Assembly: GCF_000003605.2 (NCBI RefSeq)
Contig: NW_003134845.1
Location: 96,998-108,530 of the forward strand
Reading direction: 5' to 3'
Source of the DNA: Saccoglossus kowalevskii
Taxonomy: Eukaryota; Hemichordata; Enteropneusta; Harrimaniidae
Length of the DNA: 11,533 bases
Below, in pieces: positions 1-9,503 of the stretch. Every line of letters begins with the position of its first letter. The stretch's first letter is position 1. A program made the position numbers and the translations under genes. A model generated the notes under the pieces. That model was given only the letters and a program-made list of their open reading frames with translations. It was not told where the DNA came from and searched no databases.

Positions 1-8
1 AAATTACC

Positions 9-135
9 TCCATGCACTTGCTACAATTACCACCCGTACTCGCTACAAATGTCACCCGTACTGGCTACAAATGTCACCCGTACTGGCTTCAAATATCACC
101 CGTTCTCGCTATTTCACCCGTACTTGGCTCATTTT
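9..135. repeat. 22-bp tandem repeat (minisatellite), about 5-6 units
   Basis: The unit is close to CACCCGTACTGGCTACAAAT plus GT. CACCCG-type starts fall at 31, 53, 75, 97 and 115, giving spacings of 22, 22, 22 and 18 bases. The first unit (from about 9) and the last (from 115) are degenerate. Units at 53 and 75 are almost identical, which points to recent expansion or homogenisation in the middle of the array. The array may extend beyond the left edge of the window. Confidence 0.9.
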
Positions 136-414
136 AGTACATTTATATACCTCGCAAATGGTCCACAGCTTATGGGTATGTTATAATTTTTGAACACTGA
201 AGTTGGCTTTTGTCAACTTTCACAAAACAAACCTGAATAATTTTTTACTTATTTTTTTCAACCCAATGAGAAATTATGTCAATTTTATCATTAAAAATAC
301 ATAACCAAAGAAAACGTGGAAAAACATTTCCATGTGGTCAGAGTATTGGAGGCAAAGATAGAAAAGATGAGATATACATTGTAGAACAGATTTAAGAGTC
401 AAGATCAAACTATT

Positions 415-880
415 GAAGAAGTTGCATTACATTGAAAATCGGTTGACTTATGCAAATTAGGCAATTAATATGCACAGAGCACAACAAAGTCATCAGATTC
501 GTGGATCATCTCCCAGTACCAGTTTCAAAGAAATTCATATTATAGTGGTTGTGAGATATCAGTAGAACAGCTAAAAACGAGCTAATTATTATGCAAAATA
601 GGTACACACAGATTTCAATCATAATGTAATAAGATCAGAGGATTATCCCCACTAAGTCTAATAAGTGGTTCTAGAGATATCACTGGGAAATGCTAAAATT
701 GGCTAATTAAGATATCCCAGGAACATCTGAAAATTCACTAATTATTATGCTAATTAGGTAATTAATAGGAGCGGATTTCCACGAAAAACTAATCAGATAT
801 GCCCAGAGCATCTATGTACCAAATTTTAGTAAAATCATCTGCACACAATACACACATACATACAATGTAGACAAATACTG
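415..880 (+). repeat. Degenerate interspersed repeat made of related sub-blocks, copy 1
   Basis: The stretch repeats a set of phrases: GAGATATCA...GAACAGCTAAAA (about 552), GAGATATCACTGGGAAATGCTAAAATTGG (about 671), CTAATTATTATGC and AATTAGGTAATTAATA (about 740-766), and AGAGCATCTATGTACCAAATTTTAGTAAAATC (about 805-836). It ends in a CA-rich tract (842-865). The same phrases in the same order occur at about 8905-9362, so this is a dispersed family. No transposase or reverse transcriptase frame is visible. It is a short non-autonomous element or an amplified satellite-like monomer repeat. The limits are approximate. Confidence 0.75.
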
Positions 881-894
881 ACAAAATACTGACA
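873..894 (+). repeat. Perfect 11-bp direct duplication
   Basis: The unit AAATACTGACA occurs twice in a row without change, just after the CA-rich end of the first interspersed repeat copy. It may be a small slippage duplication. Confidence 0.8.
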
Positions 895-1181
895 AAAGTT
901 GCATAAATATTTAGGCTAAAAAAAAACGTATAGCACTCAATGAATTAATTTGATGGTTCTTAATCAGTGAACAATCAGTAATGGGTGTTTTTTTTTCAGA
1001 TATGTTAAAAACCATTTCAGGTTTTGAGGTAAAATTCTAAACATGCCTTACAACATCCTTGAATGAAACAACCACTAGTTTCAGATCTATAGATATAGTT
1101 CAAGATTTGTTACATGCATGTGGAACACAGCGACAATTCTTCCTGTTTACGGTTACCAGCCTGGGGCATGAAATATACACA

Positions 1182-1193
1182 TATACCGGTATA
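1182..1193. repeat. 12-bp perfect palindrome TATACCGGTATA
   Basis: The sequence equals its own reverse complement. A related TACCGGTA core occurs at 9562-9569. No function can be assigned. Confidence 0.6.
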
Positions 1194-1928
1194 CAGTTCA
1201 TATCATACTTGGCATACTAATAACGAGTCTGTCAATCATGTAAAATGTATATACTAACAAATTAAGTAGTCGTGCTAAATTAACAAAAATGTCTGACACA
1301 TGTCTGATGATGGTGGTTATTTTATGAAAAGCCTGAGGTAGAAGAATACCTCCTGTGGTGTAAACAAGTAATGATATCATGCATCATAGATTACAGTATA
1401 ATATGAACCAGAGTATTAAAGGTGTTACCCTAAAACCCATCCTGTCAGGTAGTCATAGTGATATATGCAACAAATGTATGTATATAGATTTCAGATTCTA
1501 TTTTTTTGTTTATGTAAATACTATATCTAGTCCCATCTGCAAGTAACTTAAAGAGTTTTGGGTTGACCTGAAGACTGTGTCATGTTCTTGCCTTCATTAT
1601 TATGACTAATTGCTATAAGAATACAGAAAATAAGCAAAATTAGAGTCAATAGACAATTTTTCAAGAAATAAGAGTTGAAATGTCAAGGCAAATGCTCAAA
1701 ATTGGCACTGTCACACTGGTTTGTATGGTGAAATTATTTCTTCATATTTTGAAATTCTGCTTGACATTGAATGAAAAAGTTTATCATTATTATATAAAAA
1801 CATAATCATTGACATTTAACTTGTGTTATACCAATAGTGATACGTACAATAGGAAGTTCTCCCCCATTATGCATTGCATACATGTGCAGTAACATGCTCA
1901 GTATTGTGTAATTTGAATTAGGGTTAAA

Positions 1929-1952
1929 CTGTCTGTCTGTCTGTCTGTCTGT
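1929..1952 (+). repeat. (CTGT)6 microsatellite
   Basis: Six uninterrupted CTGT units are followed by CCCATT. The purity suggests a recent, length-variable microsatellite. GACAG/GACGG-type tails also end the other repeats in this window (9353-9363 and, on the other strand, 11028-11049), so this may mark the edge of an old element. That link is weak. Confidence 0.9.
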
Positions 1953-3185
1953 CCCATTCACACAATAACAATTTTCCCTATCTGATTGCTCACCCACATG
2001 TTTTTCATATAGTTATATACTAAACAAGAGTAATTTATTCTGCAGCCAACCACATGGAAAAAAATTGCCTGTTCATTTTTCTCAGCTGCACCCATCCATG
2101 AGGAATGTTTGCCCTAATAATGTCCATCTGTGAGAAATCTAGTCACAAACAGCCCCATCCGAAAGGAATGTTTTCCTTGAACTACATGTATACACACATC
2201 TACAATAATAATATCAACAAAAAAAAGCATTCTCCATCAGTCACAGTACATGTATATAGTCCAGCCCTGTTACTCAAGTTCTACAATGGCTTTTACAAAG
2301 TTGCCTAGATTATTGTGCCAGTAGAGAAAATTCTAAATCTGACCCAGGAATGAATATGCCTGTAAACTTTATAATAAAAATTGAGAAGTACATATATTAT
2401 ATCCAAAAATACTCAAAAGGACAGGCATTTGCTTGCTTGGTATAAAAGGGGAATTTCATTGAGCTATAAATATTTCCACGTCTTTGTTACCCTCGGTCAC
2501 TTGACCTTTAATTAAGTACCTCAACAGAACAGGGACTGCATAACCTTTGTGTTTATTACATTAGCAGTGTAAACCAAAGACACAAGAGAATACAGAAACA
2601 GGGAACTGTGCCAAACATCAAAACTATGCTCTCCCTGTCATTAGTAAAATGAAGTAAATTGTGATTTTTTTTTCTTTCTTAAAATGTACTGAAAATAACT
2701 CAGTAAATGTTTGCTGGTTCTTGTTTTTCTTTCTCAATTACTAAAGACTAAAGAGAATGATGTTCATGTATTATATGCAAGCATATCTGGGACAACAAGT
2801 CCACAAACTTCTATATCACACAATCACATTTTTTTCAAAATATACTGTATTAAAATAAATGTTCCTAACAAACAAGTAAATTTAAAGGTGCTACTGTTCA
2901 TAAAACTATTGCATTTCTTTGAGTAGTTGTTTTGTAACCCATTTTGAAAACATGGTATATTAAATTTGTCCAAAAGCTGCTAGTGAATGTTCTAGTGCAC
3001 AGTGTTTGTGTAAGCATGTTTTCGTTTTGAAATTCATCTATTGTAAAACAGATTTATAAAATTTACTTTGTTTTTGTACATGTGAAATATTGAATATTGA
3101 AACTTAATCTGACACATTTAAACATCAAAAGACATATTACATTAAAGAAAATTAGACAGTTGCCTGTCCCGAGTGTTCTAGCACA

Positions 3186-3193
3186 TTACTCAC
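3186..3193 (-). promoter_or_regulatory. 5' splice site (GTGAGTAA) after the PSMD1 exon
   Basis: On the minus strand the exon ends in TTG (Leu) and is followed at once by GTGAGTAA, a strong U1-type donor. The frame would read on as V-S-N-V to a stop at 3152, but similarity to PSMD1 stops at the donor. That supports an exon end here instead of a C-terminus. Confidence 0.85.
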
Positions 3194-3363
3194 CAAAAGA
3201 TCTGCATTGAGACCAATCAGAGCAGTCGATGTTAGAGACAGCGACAAGAAGTGTGATAATGGGAACCAAAACCAGAAATGTGTGAATACCAGTAAGCCAA
3301 CCACTGATGGCATATGAGTATGGCCAGTACGAGACTGTAGTTGTATGGTAACATTACGACCAC
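3194..3363 (-). CDS. PSMD1: Internal exon of 26S proteasome regulatory subunit PSMD1 (Rpn2), C-terminal region
   Basis: PSMD1/Rpn2 is the largest non-ATPase subunit of the base of the 19S regulatory particle. It is a scaffold that links the ATPase ring to ubiquitin-receptor subunits such as Rpn13. The exon holds two bases of a split Gly codon plus 56 full codons. Recognisable stretches in order are [20 protein letters not shown] (residues 1-20), the aromatic run [14 protein letters not shown] (about 28-41) and [11 protein letters not shown] (about 46-56). From memory these match the segment just after the proteasome/cyclosome repeat toroid in animal PSMD1, nearly residue for residue in the first 40 positions. 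The acceptor reads TTTTTATTTTTAG on the minus strand, with a CTAAC branch-like motif (A at 3387) 23-24 bases upstream. The donor is TTTTG|GTGAGTAA. The upstream intron is phase 1 and the downstream intron phase 0. The open frame runs past both splice sites (to 3406 and 3152), but those extensions are intron, not protein. The partial gene continues off both ends of the window. No break or frameshift is seen, so it is probably a functional copy, not a processed pseudogene. Confidence 0.95.
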
Positions 3364-3406
3364 CTAAAAATAAAAAGAATGTAAGGTTAGCTGAAATGCA
3401 GAGCAA
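3364..3406 (-). promoter_or_regulatory. 3' splice site region (branch-like motif, pyrimidine tract, AG) for the PSMD1 exon
   Basis: On the minus strand the sequence before the exon is T-rich (CATTCTTTTTATTTTTAG) and ends in AG at 3365-3364. A CTAAC motif at 3390-3386 fits the animal branch-point consensus at a normal distance. Another AG lies further upstream (TGCATTTCAG, ending at about 3392). Use of that AG would insert the intron-derived residues before the conserved GRNVTI stretch, so the nearer AG is preferred. The choice is an inference from family conservation and the splice consensus. Confidence 0.8.
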
Positions 3407-5196
3407 TCAATAGAATAAAGCTAATTATATAAATAATTGAGGGGAAAAAAATAATAAAAGGATGGCCACATGCACTTCTCACTATTGTTGTTGTTAACTT
3501 TTTCACCACCAGTTACCCGTTTTCATCACAAATTCACAAAATGGTTCTGTTTATAGTCTGCACTTTCCTTCAGAAGAATGAGACAAAAATACCCAAACTT
3601 TTTTGAGTAAAAACTGAAAATTGACTGAAATTTTGTCTGTTGGCTTCTTCAAAACTAGGGTTCATTTCTATAAATATTAAAGATAGGAAAAAGTGCAGAA
3701 ACATTTGGTTCAGAAAGTCGGGCGATGAAAAGATTTAAGTTGTTCAAATCACATAGTATGTATATAGATTTAGTATCTGTGAACAAGTGCAAGGTTACAA
3801 CTATTGTAGTGTGTTTATTTGTGGAATAATTATAACTGCACCAGTGAGACTAAAGAAACATTAAATACTTCAAAGAAAGTGCTACACTTAACTTTAGGAA
3901 TCTACTTTTGCTTGGCAATGCAAAAACACTTAAACATGGACGTAAAATGATCTCAATGTTTTACTTTTGATGCCCAAACACTTTCAAGTCTAATCCCAAA
4001 GGCTTTCAAGCTCAGCTGATGAGTTTGTAGAAACCTTGTTTGGTAACGGGTTGAACAGTTGAGCTATTAAGGTCGATACAAGGGATGAATAAATCCCACA
4101 ATGCATCACACTAATATTCAAAATAAAAGTATTCACTCAAAAAAACATGTGTTAACAGCATTTGAAATCTGTATTTAATAACTCTTGAATTGATTACTAT
4201 GATCACATGTATAAGGACTGCAGGCATATAATGGTTTCTGCACTAAGTAGATGAAAAACATCAATTTCACATCAAGTTCAACCAAGGTTAGGACCTTTGG
4301 GTTTTATCATATTCAATTTACTGCACTAAGTAATTAACCTTAGACAACAGTTTGTAAATGAATATCTGCAGTCTCATTTCTTAGATATATTGATCAGTAT
4401 ATGACCCACATTTCATAATGTGATACAAGATCACTTCAGTTCAAAAACTGTTGTACATGTAATTTAACTGTAGAGCAAGTATAATATGCAAGAGAAAAAT
4501 GCCTGATGGCAAATTTTGACCCCCCAAATGTTTCTTGCAGATAAATGATTGTAATTATTTTTTATAATTCATAACTGAGATAAATGAATCATGAGAACAT
4601 TCATTAAAACATTAGAACATTTTGCATAGTTGTCTTAGTGGAATACTAATACTTCTCTGGCATGCAAATTTTTTATGAAAATCATAATTCTGCATAACAG
4701 CAATCTACTTGCAGTCTGTGGGAAGCTGTTAAAAAACAAAATTTCTGACTGAAAATAAGCTAAAGTCATAAATGATGAATTATTGTGATATACGACTTCA
4801 TGTTTTAGAGAGGCCAAGCAATAATTGCCTGGCAATAGTAGATGTGATCTTGTTGATATTGCAGTAAGATATTCCAACCATTTGCCGATCTTCATCAATC
4901 ATAGCCGCGCAAAAGAATAATGTGGGTCAGGAATGATATTTCAAAGTAACGTACATTCACTTTTAATTGAAAACGCATACCATTCATAAAGCGATTAACA
5001 TCTAGGTACATTGCTTTTCTTCAGAGCACTATGAATATTTGTAATGTCCCAAAGTTCAAAGGAGCGGAAATTGATGTAACAATATTTTAATCACAATGAA
5101 AATCGTGTAGATTACATTCCACATGATTTAACCTGGCAATTCAACCATTCACTCGATAAGACAGTCCCTTGAGATAAAAGTAATATCAGTTATTAG

Positions 5197-5209
5197 TATA
5201 TATATATAT
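5197..5209. repeat. (TA)n microsatellite
   Basis: A short pure TA run in intron sequence. Confidence 0.7.
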
Positions 5210-5310
5210 TGAGGCCTAAAGTTCAAACTCAAAATAAGCTGATAATTCTAAAAACAAGGGGGGTAAATCATTTCGCTGATAATAGAATATGTACAGCTTT
5301 AGTAATGGCA

Positions 5311-5324
5311 AAGTACATGTACTT
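5311..5324. repeat. 14-bp perfect palindrome AAGTACATGTACTT
   Basis: The sequence equals its own reverse complement and is the longest member of the ACATGT-centred palindromes scattered through the window. It is a possible protein-binding dyad, but nothing in the context supports a particular role. Confidence 0.6.
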
Positions 5325-5471
5325 ATCATATTATAGAAAGGTGATTTATCTTTAACATAAATTCAATTTTAATGCAAAAGAATGTACATTTCAACATTAA
5401 CAATCAAGGATTTTTAAGCAAAGGTTCCCACTAACGTGTAATAACTAACATGTAATATCTTGTGAAATCAG

Positions 5472-5490
5472 TTTTATTTTATTTTATTTA
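5472..5490 (+). repeat. (TTTTA)n microsatellite, nearly four units
   Basis: TTTTATTTTATTTTATTTA, a simple repeat in the intron. Confidence 0.7.
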
Positions 5491-6060
5491 GATAAATAAT
5501 ATAAAACAAAGGGTAAATTTGCATAATGTTGAAAGACAAAAAGCGATGACCACCAAAGTTTTGTAGAACCAAAAGTTTGGCAAATTGAAAGTTTTGTGAG
5601 TTGTAACTACACTCAGGTGAACTGTTTTCTGCAAAATGTATTTTGAGAATCAGTGATATACTCTGAGCAGGTGGTGTTCTCAAAATTTAGACAATGCTAG
5701 TTATAAAATGAGACGTACAGGCTATTGAATGTTGCACCAATGCAGATAAAAGTATTTATGATTCCTACTTTACTTTATGATTAAATCATTCACTATATTA
5801 TTGATAATCCAAATACTATTAAATGATTGCAATTGCCTTCTTAGCACATCACCTGCTGAAGCCTTCATGAATACACAAAATGAATGGGGAAAAAGGGCGT
5901 CTACAGGCAATGAAGTTAAAGGGGTACCTGTAAATCACAGGGGTTGAACCAGTGAATCCTGGGATACTCAATGTTTACTTCATTTTCCATTGTATTTTTA
6001 ATCCAGTGAAAATATTTGCAGTGAGATTAGTCTCAACTGGGGATGCCACCAACATTAGTG

Positions 6061-6189
6061 GCGTTCATGTAAGAGATCTCAGCATGTGCCAAAAATTGAT
6101 ATCGGTCCCGATAGATGCTTGGGGCCGAAACTCGGCATATGCCGAGATTTACTGCCTGAACGCACACAGCATGAACTGAAATCACACTC
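6061..6189 (+). repeat. Palindromic interspersed element, copy A
   Basis: The element opens with GCGTTCATGT and its core closes with CTGAACGC (6154-6162), so the ends are inverted. Inside, GATCTCAGCATGTGCC on the left arm pairs with GGCATATGCCGAGAT on the right arm. The right arm itself holds a perfect 16-bp palindrome CTCGGCATATGCCGAG (6131-6146). It continues into GCATGAACTGAAATCACACTC, which also has a counterpart in copy B at 6513-6620 on the other strand. It is locally richer in GC than its surroundings. No coding capacity is recognised. A small foldback or MITE-like element is the best guess. Confidence 0.7.
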
Positions 6190-6512
6190 TCGGTGGTGAA
6201 TTTCAGAGAACATATACTGATTCATACTAGTATGACATGATGATGGAGGAAAGTGAAGCTATATATGGTCGGATGCTGTAGTAATGTATGAAATGAATCC
6301 AAACTGTTTTCAGTGAGGCATATTTATGTGCTGCTGCAACAGCTTTTTCCTTGCAATTCTACTTTGAGGTGAAAAAATGAATCTTCTTTGCTGTTGCACG
6401 ATGACACGTAATAAATACCATAACAGCAAATGGATACAATTGCAATATAGCAACTATTATCATCATATGCGTATAATTCTCCATGTTTTGGTCAAATATC
6501 AGAAAGACGAAT

Positions 6513-6620
6513 GAGGATGTCATTTCAGTACGAGCTGAGTGAACGCAACTGCTGTAATCCCTCTGCAAACACAAAGGATTAAAAATTTCTGCACATGCAG
6601 AGATCCCATAACGTGAACGT
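6513..6620 (-). repeat. Palindromic interspersed element, copy B, opposite orientation to copy A
   Basis: Read on the minus strand, this starts CGTTCACGTTATGGGATCTC, continues TGCATGTGCAGAAATTTTTA, and ends TACTGAAATGACATCCTC. These match copy A (CGTTCATGTAAGAGATCTCA, GCATGTGCCAAAAATTGATA, AACTGAAATCACACTC) in order. The plus-strand ends GAACGC (6541) and GTGAACG (6613-6619) show that the CGTTCA-type termini occur here too. The two copies lie about 320 bp apart. Confidence 0.7.
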
Positions 6621-7964
6621 AGCACATGTATTCTCAACAGAACACTGATAATGGCACGCAACATACAAGAATACAATAATAAACCATTTCATAGCAACAA
6701 CACCCATTTGTAAAGTGAACCATTCCAAAGTTGAAGCATTGAAGAAATAAGGAAGAGGCAGTTCCGCTGAGCTATACCCATAAATTAGCTGTACAGCTGT
6801 CTAACGAGGTACTCATGGTAACATAAATTTGAGACAGGAAAAATATAAAACATGAAGCTGCTTCACTTTGAAGAGCTTTGTACAGAAAGTACTCTGAAAG
6901 GTTAGATGAAACTTATAACACTGACAGGGTGAGATGATGTAATCTATTGTATGTAGGTGGCATCATTTCCGTAATTTAAAACACTGTTTTCAAATAGTTC
7001 ACACATTAAAGTGCATTACAATCACAGTTCTGAAGGTATGAAAAAACACAACACAAGGCCAAACATTATTATAAATATTTAAAAGCATACTCAGAATGTC
7101 AAGTACAGAGTGCTATAAAATGAATTATATTCTCAAAAAGTGTCTCGTCCTTGCACTAGCTATATACTACTGCTCATCCTTTTTTTCCCCACATGTAATG
7201 GTCACCTGGACACTATGTTAAAATATTACATGTATTGAAATAACTAAACATTCAGCTTGTTTTAGCCTTTATATATAAGGAGTTTCTTCAACAGTTGCCA
7301 CTCACCCACCCACCAAAATGTATGCACATTTTCTGAGGGGACGCAATCAATAAATCAAGAAACAATGTATTTGATAATCTGCTGACAGGTCATTGGCCAA
7401 TAAGGAAATCGGTGCAATAATTGGAATGGTGGATGGGTACTATACATTAAACTAATATTAACTTTTATGTGATATACATGTTGGAGAGTTTTATGGTGTT
7501 CGATACTATTTGGTTATCACATAAAAACGTATGGTGATCATATTAACCAACACTTGCTTTATTATTATAGTTATTTTTCATGCATGTAACGATAATTTAA
7601 TAAGAGATGACAGCCTGAAATGGCAATGAAAAAATGTTTGCACTACATGTATTTGCGTTCAGTGACCAGATTCTTTTTCAGTTGCCTGTGATTGTGCTTC
7701 TGATGTAAACAAAGGAAAGTGTTTTAATGCAGTGTCAATAATCAGGAACATATGTGACATACTAGTAGGTTACTCAAAATATGTAACACTCAAATGAGTA
7801 GATACGTTTATGCAACTTTATGAAGAATGGCAACTTCTATGGTTCACAGTGCAAGATGCATTATAATAAACTTTTCAAATGTCTATATTCATGGTCGCTA
7901 AAGTTTTAAGTTGAATCTCCTAGAGTGATGTTATAATAGTCTTGACTACAAATGTGTATCTGTA

Positions 7965-8037
7965 GGCAAAACAATGTTTTGCCAGATAACTAAACATCTG
8001 GCTTCAATGTGTTTTATTATGAACACTCTTAAGTGTT
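7965..8037. repeat. Cluster of three small inverted repeats, two overlapping
   Basis: GGCAAAACA (7965-7973) and TGTTTTGCC (7975-7983) form a 9-bp stem around one base. GCCAGAT (7981-7987) and ATCTGGC (7996-8002) form a 7-bp stem with an 8-base loop. The GCC at 7981-7983 is shared, so the two stems exclude each other. A third pair, AACACT (8022-8027) and AGTGTT (8032-8037), follows. They may be remnants of a small foldback element; no function can be assigned. Confidence 0.55.
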
Positions 8038-8286
8038 ATGAATAACAACAAATGGAAACAACCCATCTAGCAAGTATTGTTTTTCTCATAACAACTCCTG
8101 ATGCAAACAGAATTCGAAGCAGCACCTCGCACGAGTTAAAGCATCTGAAGCAGAAACCAGTTGTAAGTTTAATCAAGTTGTGATAAATGACTAAGACCTG
8201 AAAATTATGAATTTGCTGTACTGTAACAAATAAATAATAAACAGTCTAAGGTTAAATTAATTTTTGCTAGCAAGTCATCTTTTAAC

Positions 8287-8321
8287 GGACACTGAACAAT
8301 TTTGTTCATTGACACTTGTCC
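8287..8321. repeat. Nested inverted repeat
   Basis: The outer pair is GGACA (8287-8291) and TGTCC (8317-8321). The inner pair is TGAACAA (8293-8299) and TTGTTCA (8302-8308) around two bases. The spacing on the right side is longer by eight bases, so the structure is asymmetric. It may be a foldback remnant. Confidence 0.45.
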
Positions 8322-8691
8322 ATAACATGTCTATTCCATTCCAAATGTAATTACCCAGCTAACAGAAAACATGAAAACACTCTCTGTTAATTTTAGAGTT
8401 GGTTCAAACCATTAGAGTTACACAAATTAACCGCAAGAACATAGTTATAAGAGCATATAAGCCATCATAACCACTTAACTAAGCATCAGCTGGTGCCAGA
8501 CAAATTGTTTAAATGTAGAAATTTAATGTTTAAATCTGCCAAGGATAAACACATTATTGTAGTATAAACACACATTTAACAATTATGCTTCAAATAGGCA
8601 AACCAACTCTTCTAATCATAGGACTTAATCAAAGAAAGCTCACAAAAGATGTGCTAAGGATATTTGGGCCAAATGAAAAAGAAATGAGGAA

Positions 8692-8712
8692 TACTGTATT
8701 TGCCATACAGTA
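8692..8712. repeat. 8-bp inverted repeat with 5-base loop
   Basis: TACTGTAT, loop TTGCC, ATACAGTA. The stem is perfect but AT-rich, and such stems arise by chance in AT-rich DNA. Confidence 0.4.
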
Positions 8713-8904
8713 ATCACATCTCCAATAGAAGCACATATAAGCCAACAAAAACATTTGTTATTTATACTAGATCAATTAAAATACGACTTTTTTTAACCAC
8801 AGCCATTTTTGTCATTTACATATTCAATGTATGCACTACTGATAAAGCAAATAGTGTATTTAAAATTAAAAATAATTAGTTTTTACTCCATGAGCACCCA
8901 CAAG

Positions 8905-9362
8905 TATGTAGCATGTTTACATGAAATTTGATGAGTGGACCTTGAGGTATTTGTGAAACAGCTAAAACTGACGCAGTCTTGTGATTTGGTAAGTAATTAA
9001 TATGCATAGATCACACCTGTGGATTACTACAGAGCACCTACGAAACAAGCAGAATTGTGGAGCCCTAAACAAATTAGGTACACAATGTATGCACATTATC
9101 CACATATGTACGAAGTTCCATTTAAATCTGATAGGTGGCACTGGATATATCTGTGGAAAACCTAAAAATAGGTTAATTTATGCTAAATGAGAATGCAATA
9201 TGCAAAGATTTCAGTTCTGTGAATACCGCAGAGCACTTATGCATCAAATTTCATTGAAAACTGATGAGTTGTTCTTGACATATTAGAGGAACCACAGGCC
9301 ATAGGATATTTAGGGTCTATGGTGGAATAGACATACACACACACGCACACATTGACGGACAG
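8905..9362 (+). repeat. Degenerate interspersed repeat made of related sub-blocks, copy 2
   Basis: This is a direct-orientation relative of the repeat at about 415-880. Shared phrases are GAAATTTGATGAGTGGACCTTGAGGTATTTGTGAAACAGCTAAAA-like text (about 8921-8968), AATTAATATGCATAGATCACACCTGTGGATTACTACAGAGCACC (about 8996-9039, same order as copy 1), and AGAGCACTTATGCATCAAATTTCATTGAAAACTGATGAGTTG (about 9230-9271). It ends in a CA-rich tract (9331-9350) followed by GACGGACAGGG. The shared CA-rich end suggests a true element boundary. The quoted phrases are split here only for orientation; the copies are well diverged from each other. Confidence 0.75.
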
Positions 9363-9481
9363 GGTAACCACAAAGACTCCTTTGCACATTGGAGTGCGAA
9401 TGCACAAGAGAAAAGTGCTACCATCCAAGCCTGAAGAATATATATGAAAGCGGTTGAAAATGGCGAACTTATTACACAAAG

Positions 9482-9503
9482 TTACCATGGTTACCATGGT
9501 TAC
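9482..9503 (+). repeat. 9-bp tandem repeat TTACCATGG, about 2.4 units
   Basis: TTACCATGG is repeated twice and then begins again (TTAC), giving two NcoI-type CCATGG palindromes nine bases apart. Confidence 0.75.

Larger units (their letters stand above)
1..3193 (-). other. PSMD1 intron downstream of the exon (incomplete)
   Basis: This stretch lies 3' of the donor on the coding strand. It should be intron until the next exon, which would encode the segment beginning near the conserved KMPK..Y/FKSNCKPS region. I looked on the minus strand for that exon and did not recognise it, so it probably lies beyond the left edge. The open frames here (for example 2711-2926 +, 2105-2308 +, 1806-1997 -) have no recognisable domain. 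Stretches 141-414, 881-1928 and 1953-3193 hold only AT-rich intron with homopolymer tracts and occasional short palindromes. Confidence 0.75.

Noticed and set aside
3152-3193. Reading of the PSMD1 frame on to a stop at 3152 as a true C-terminus
   Set aside because: A strong GTGAGT donor lies exactly where the family similarity ends, and PSMD1 normally continues for well over 100 residues.
1475-3773. Shared 16-base word GTATGTATATAGATTT near 1476 and 3757
   Set aside because: The flanks do not match, and the word is low-complexity AT, so chance is likely.
4635-4898. 87-codon open frame on the minus strand
   Set aside because: No recognisable family and no good exon borders. Its composition is like translated intron.
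5952-6179. 75-codon open frame on the plus strand
   Set aside because: Its second half is repeat copy A; there is no domain or conserved motif.
6359-6676. 105-codon open frame on the minus strand, the longest in the window
   Set aside because: It overlaps palindromic repeat copy B, shows no recognisable domain, and has no clear splice or start context. A hydrophobic stretch in AT-rich antisense sequence is expected by chance.
7296-7340. Small minus-strand exon candidate between CCCCTCAG and GTGAGT
   Set aside because: Only about 25-30 bases between the signals, with no conserved protein sequence. The G-rich run mimics a donor.
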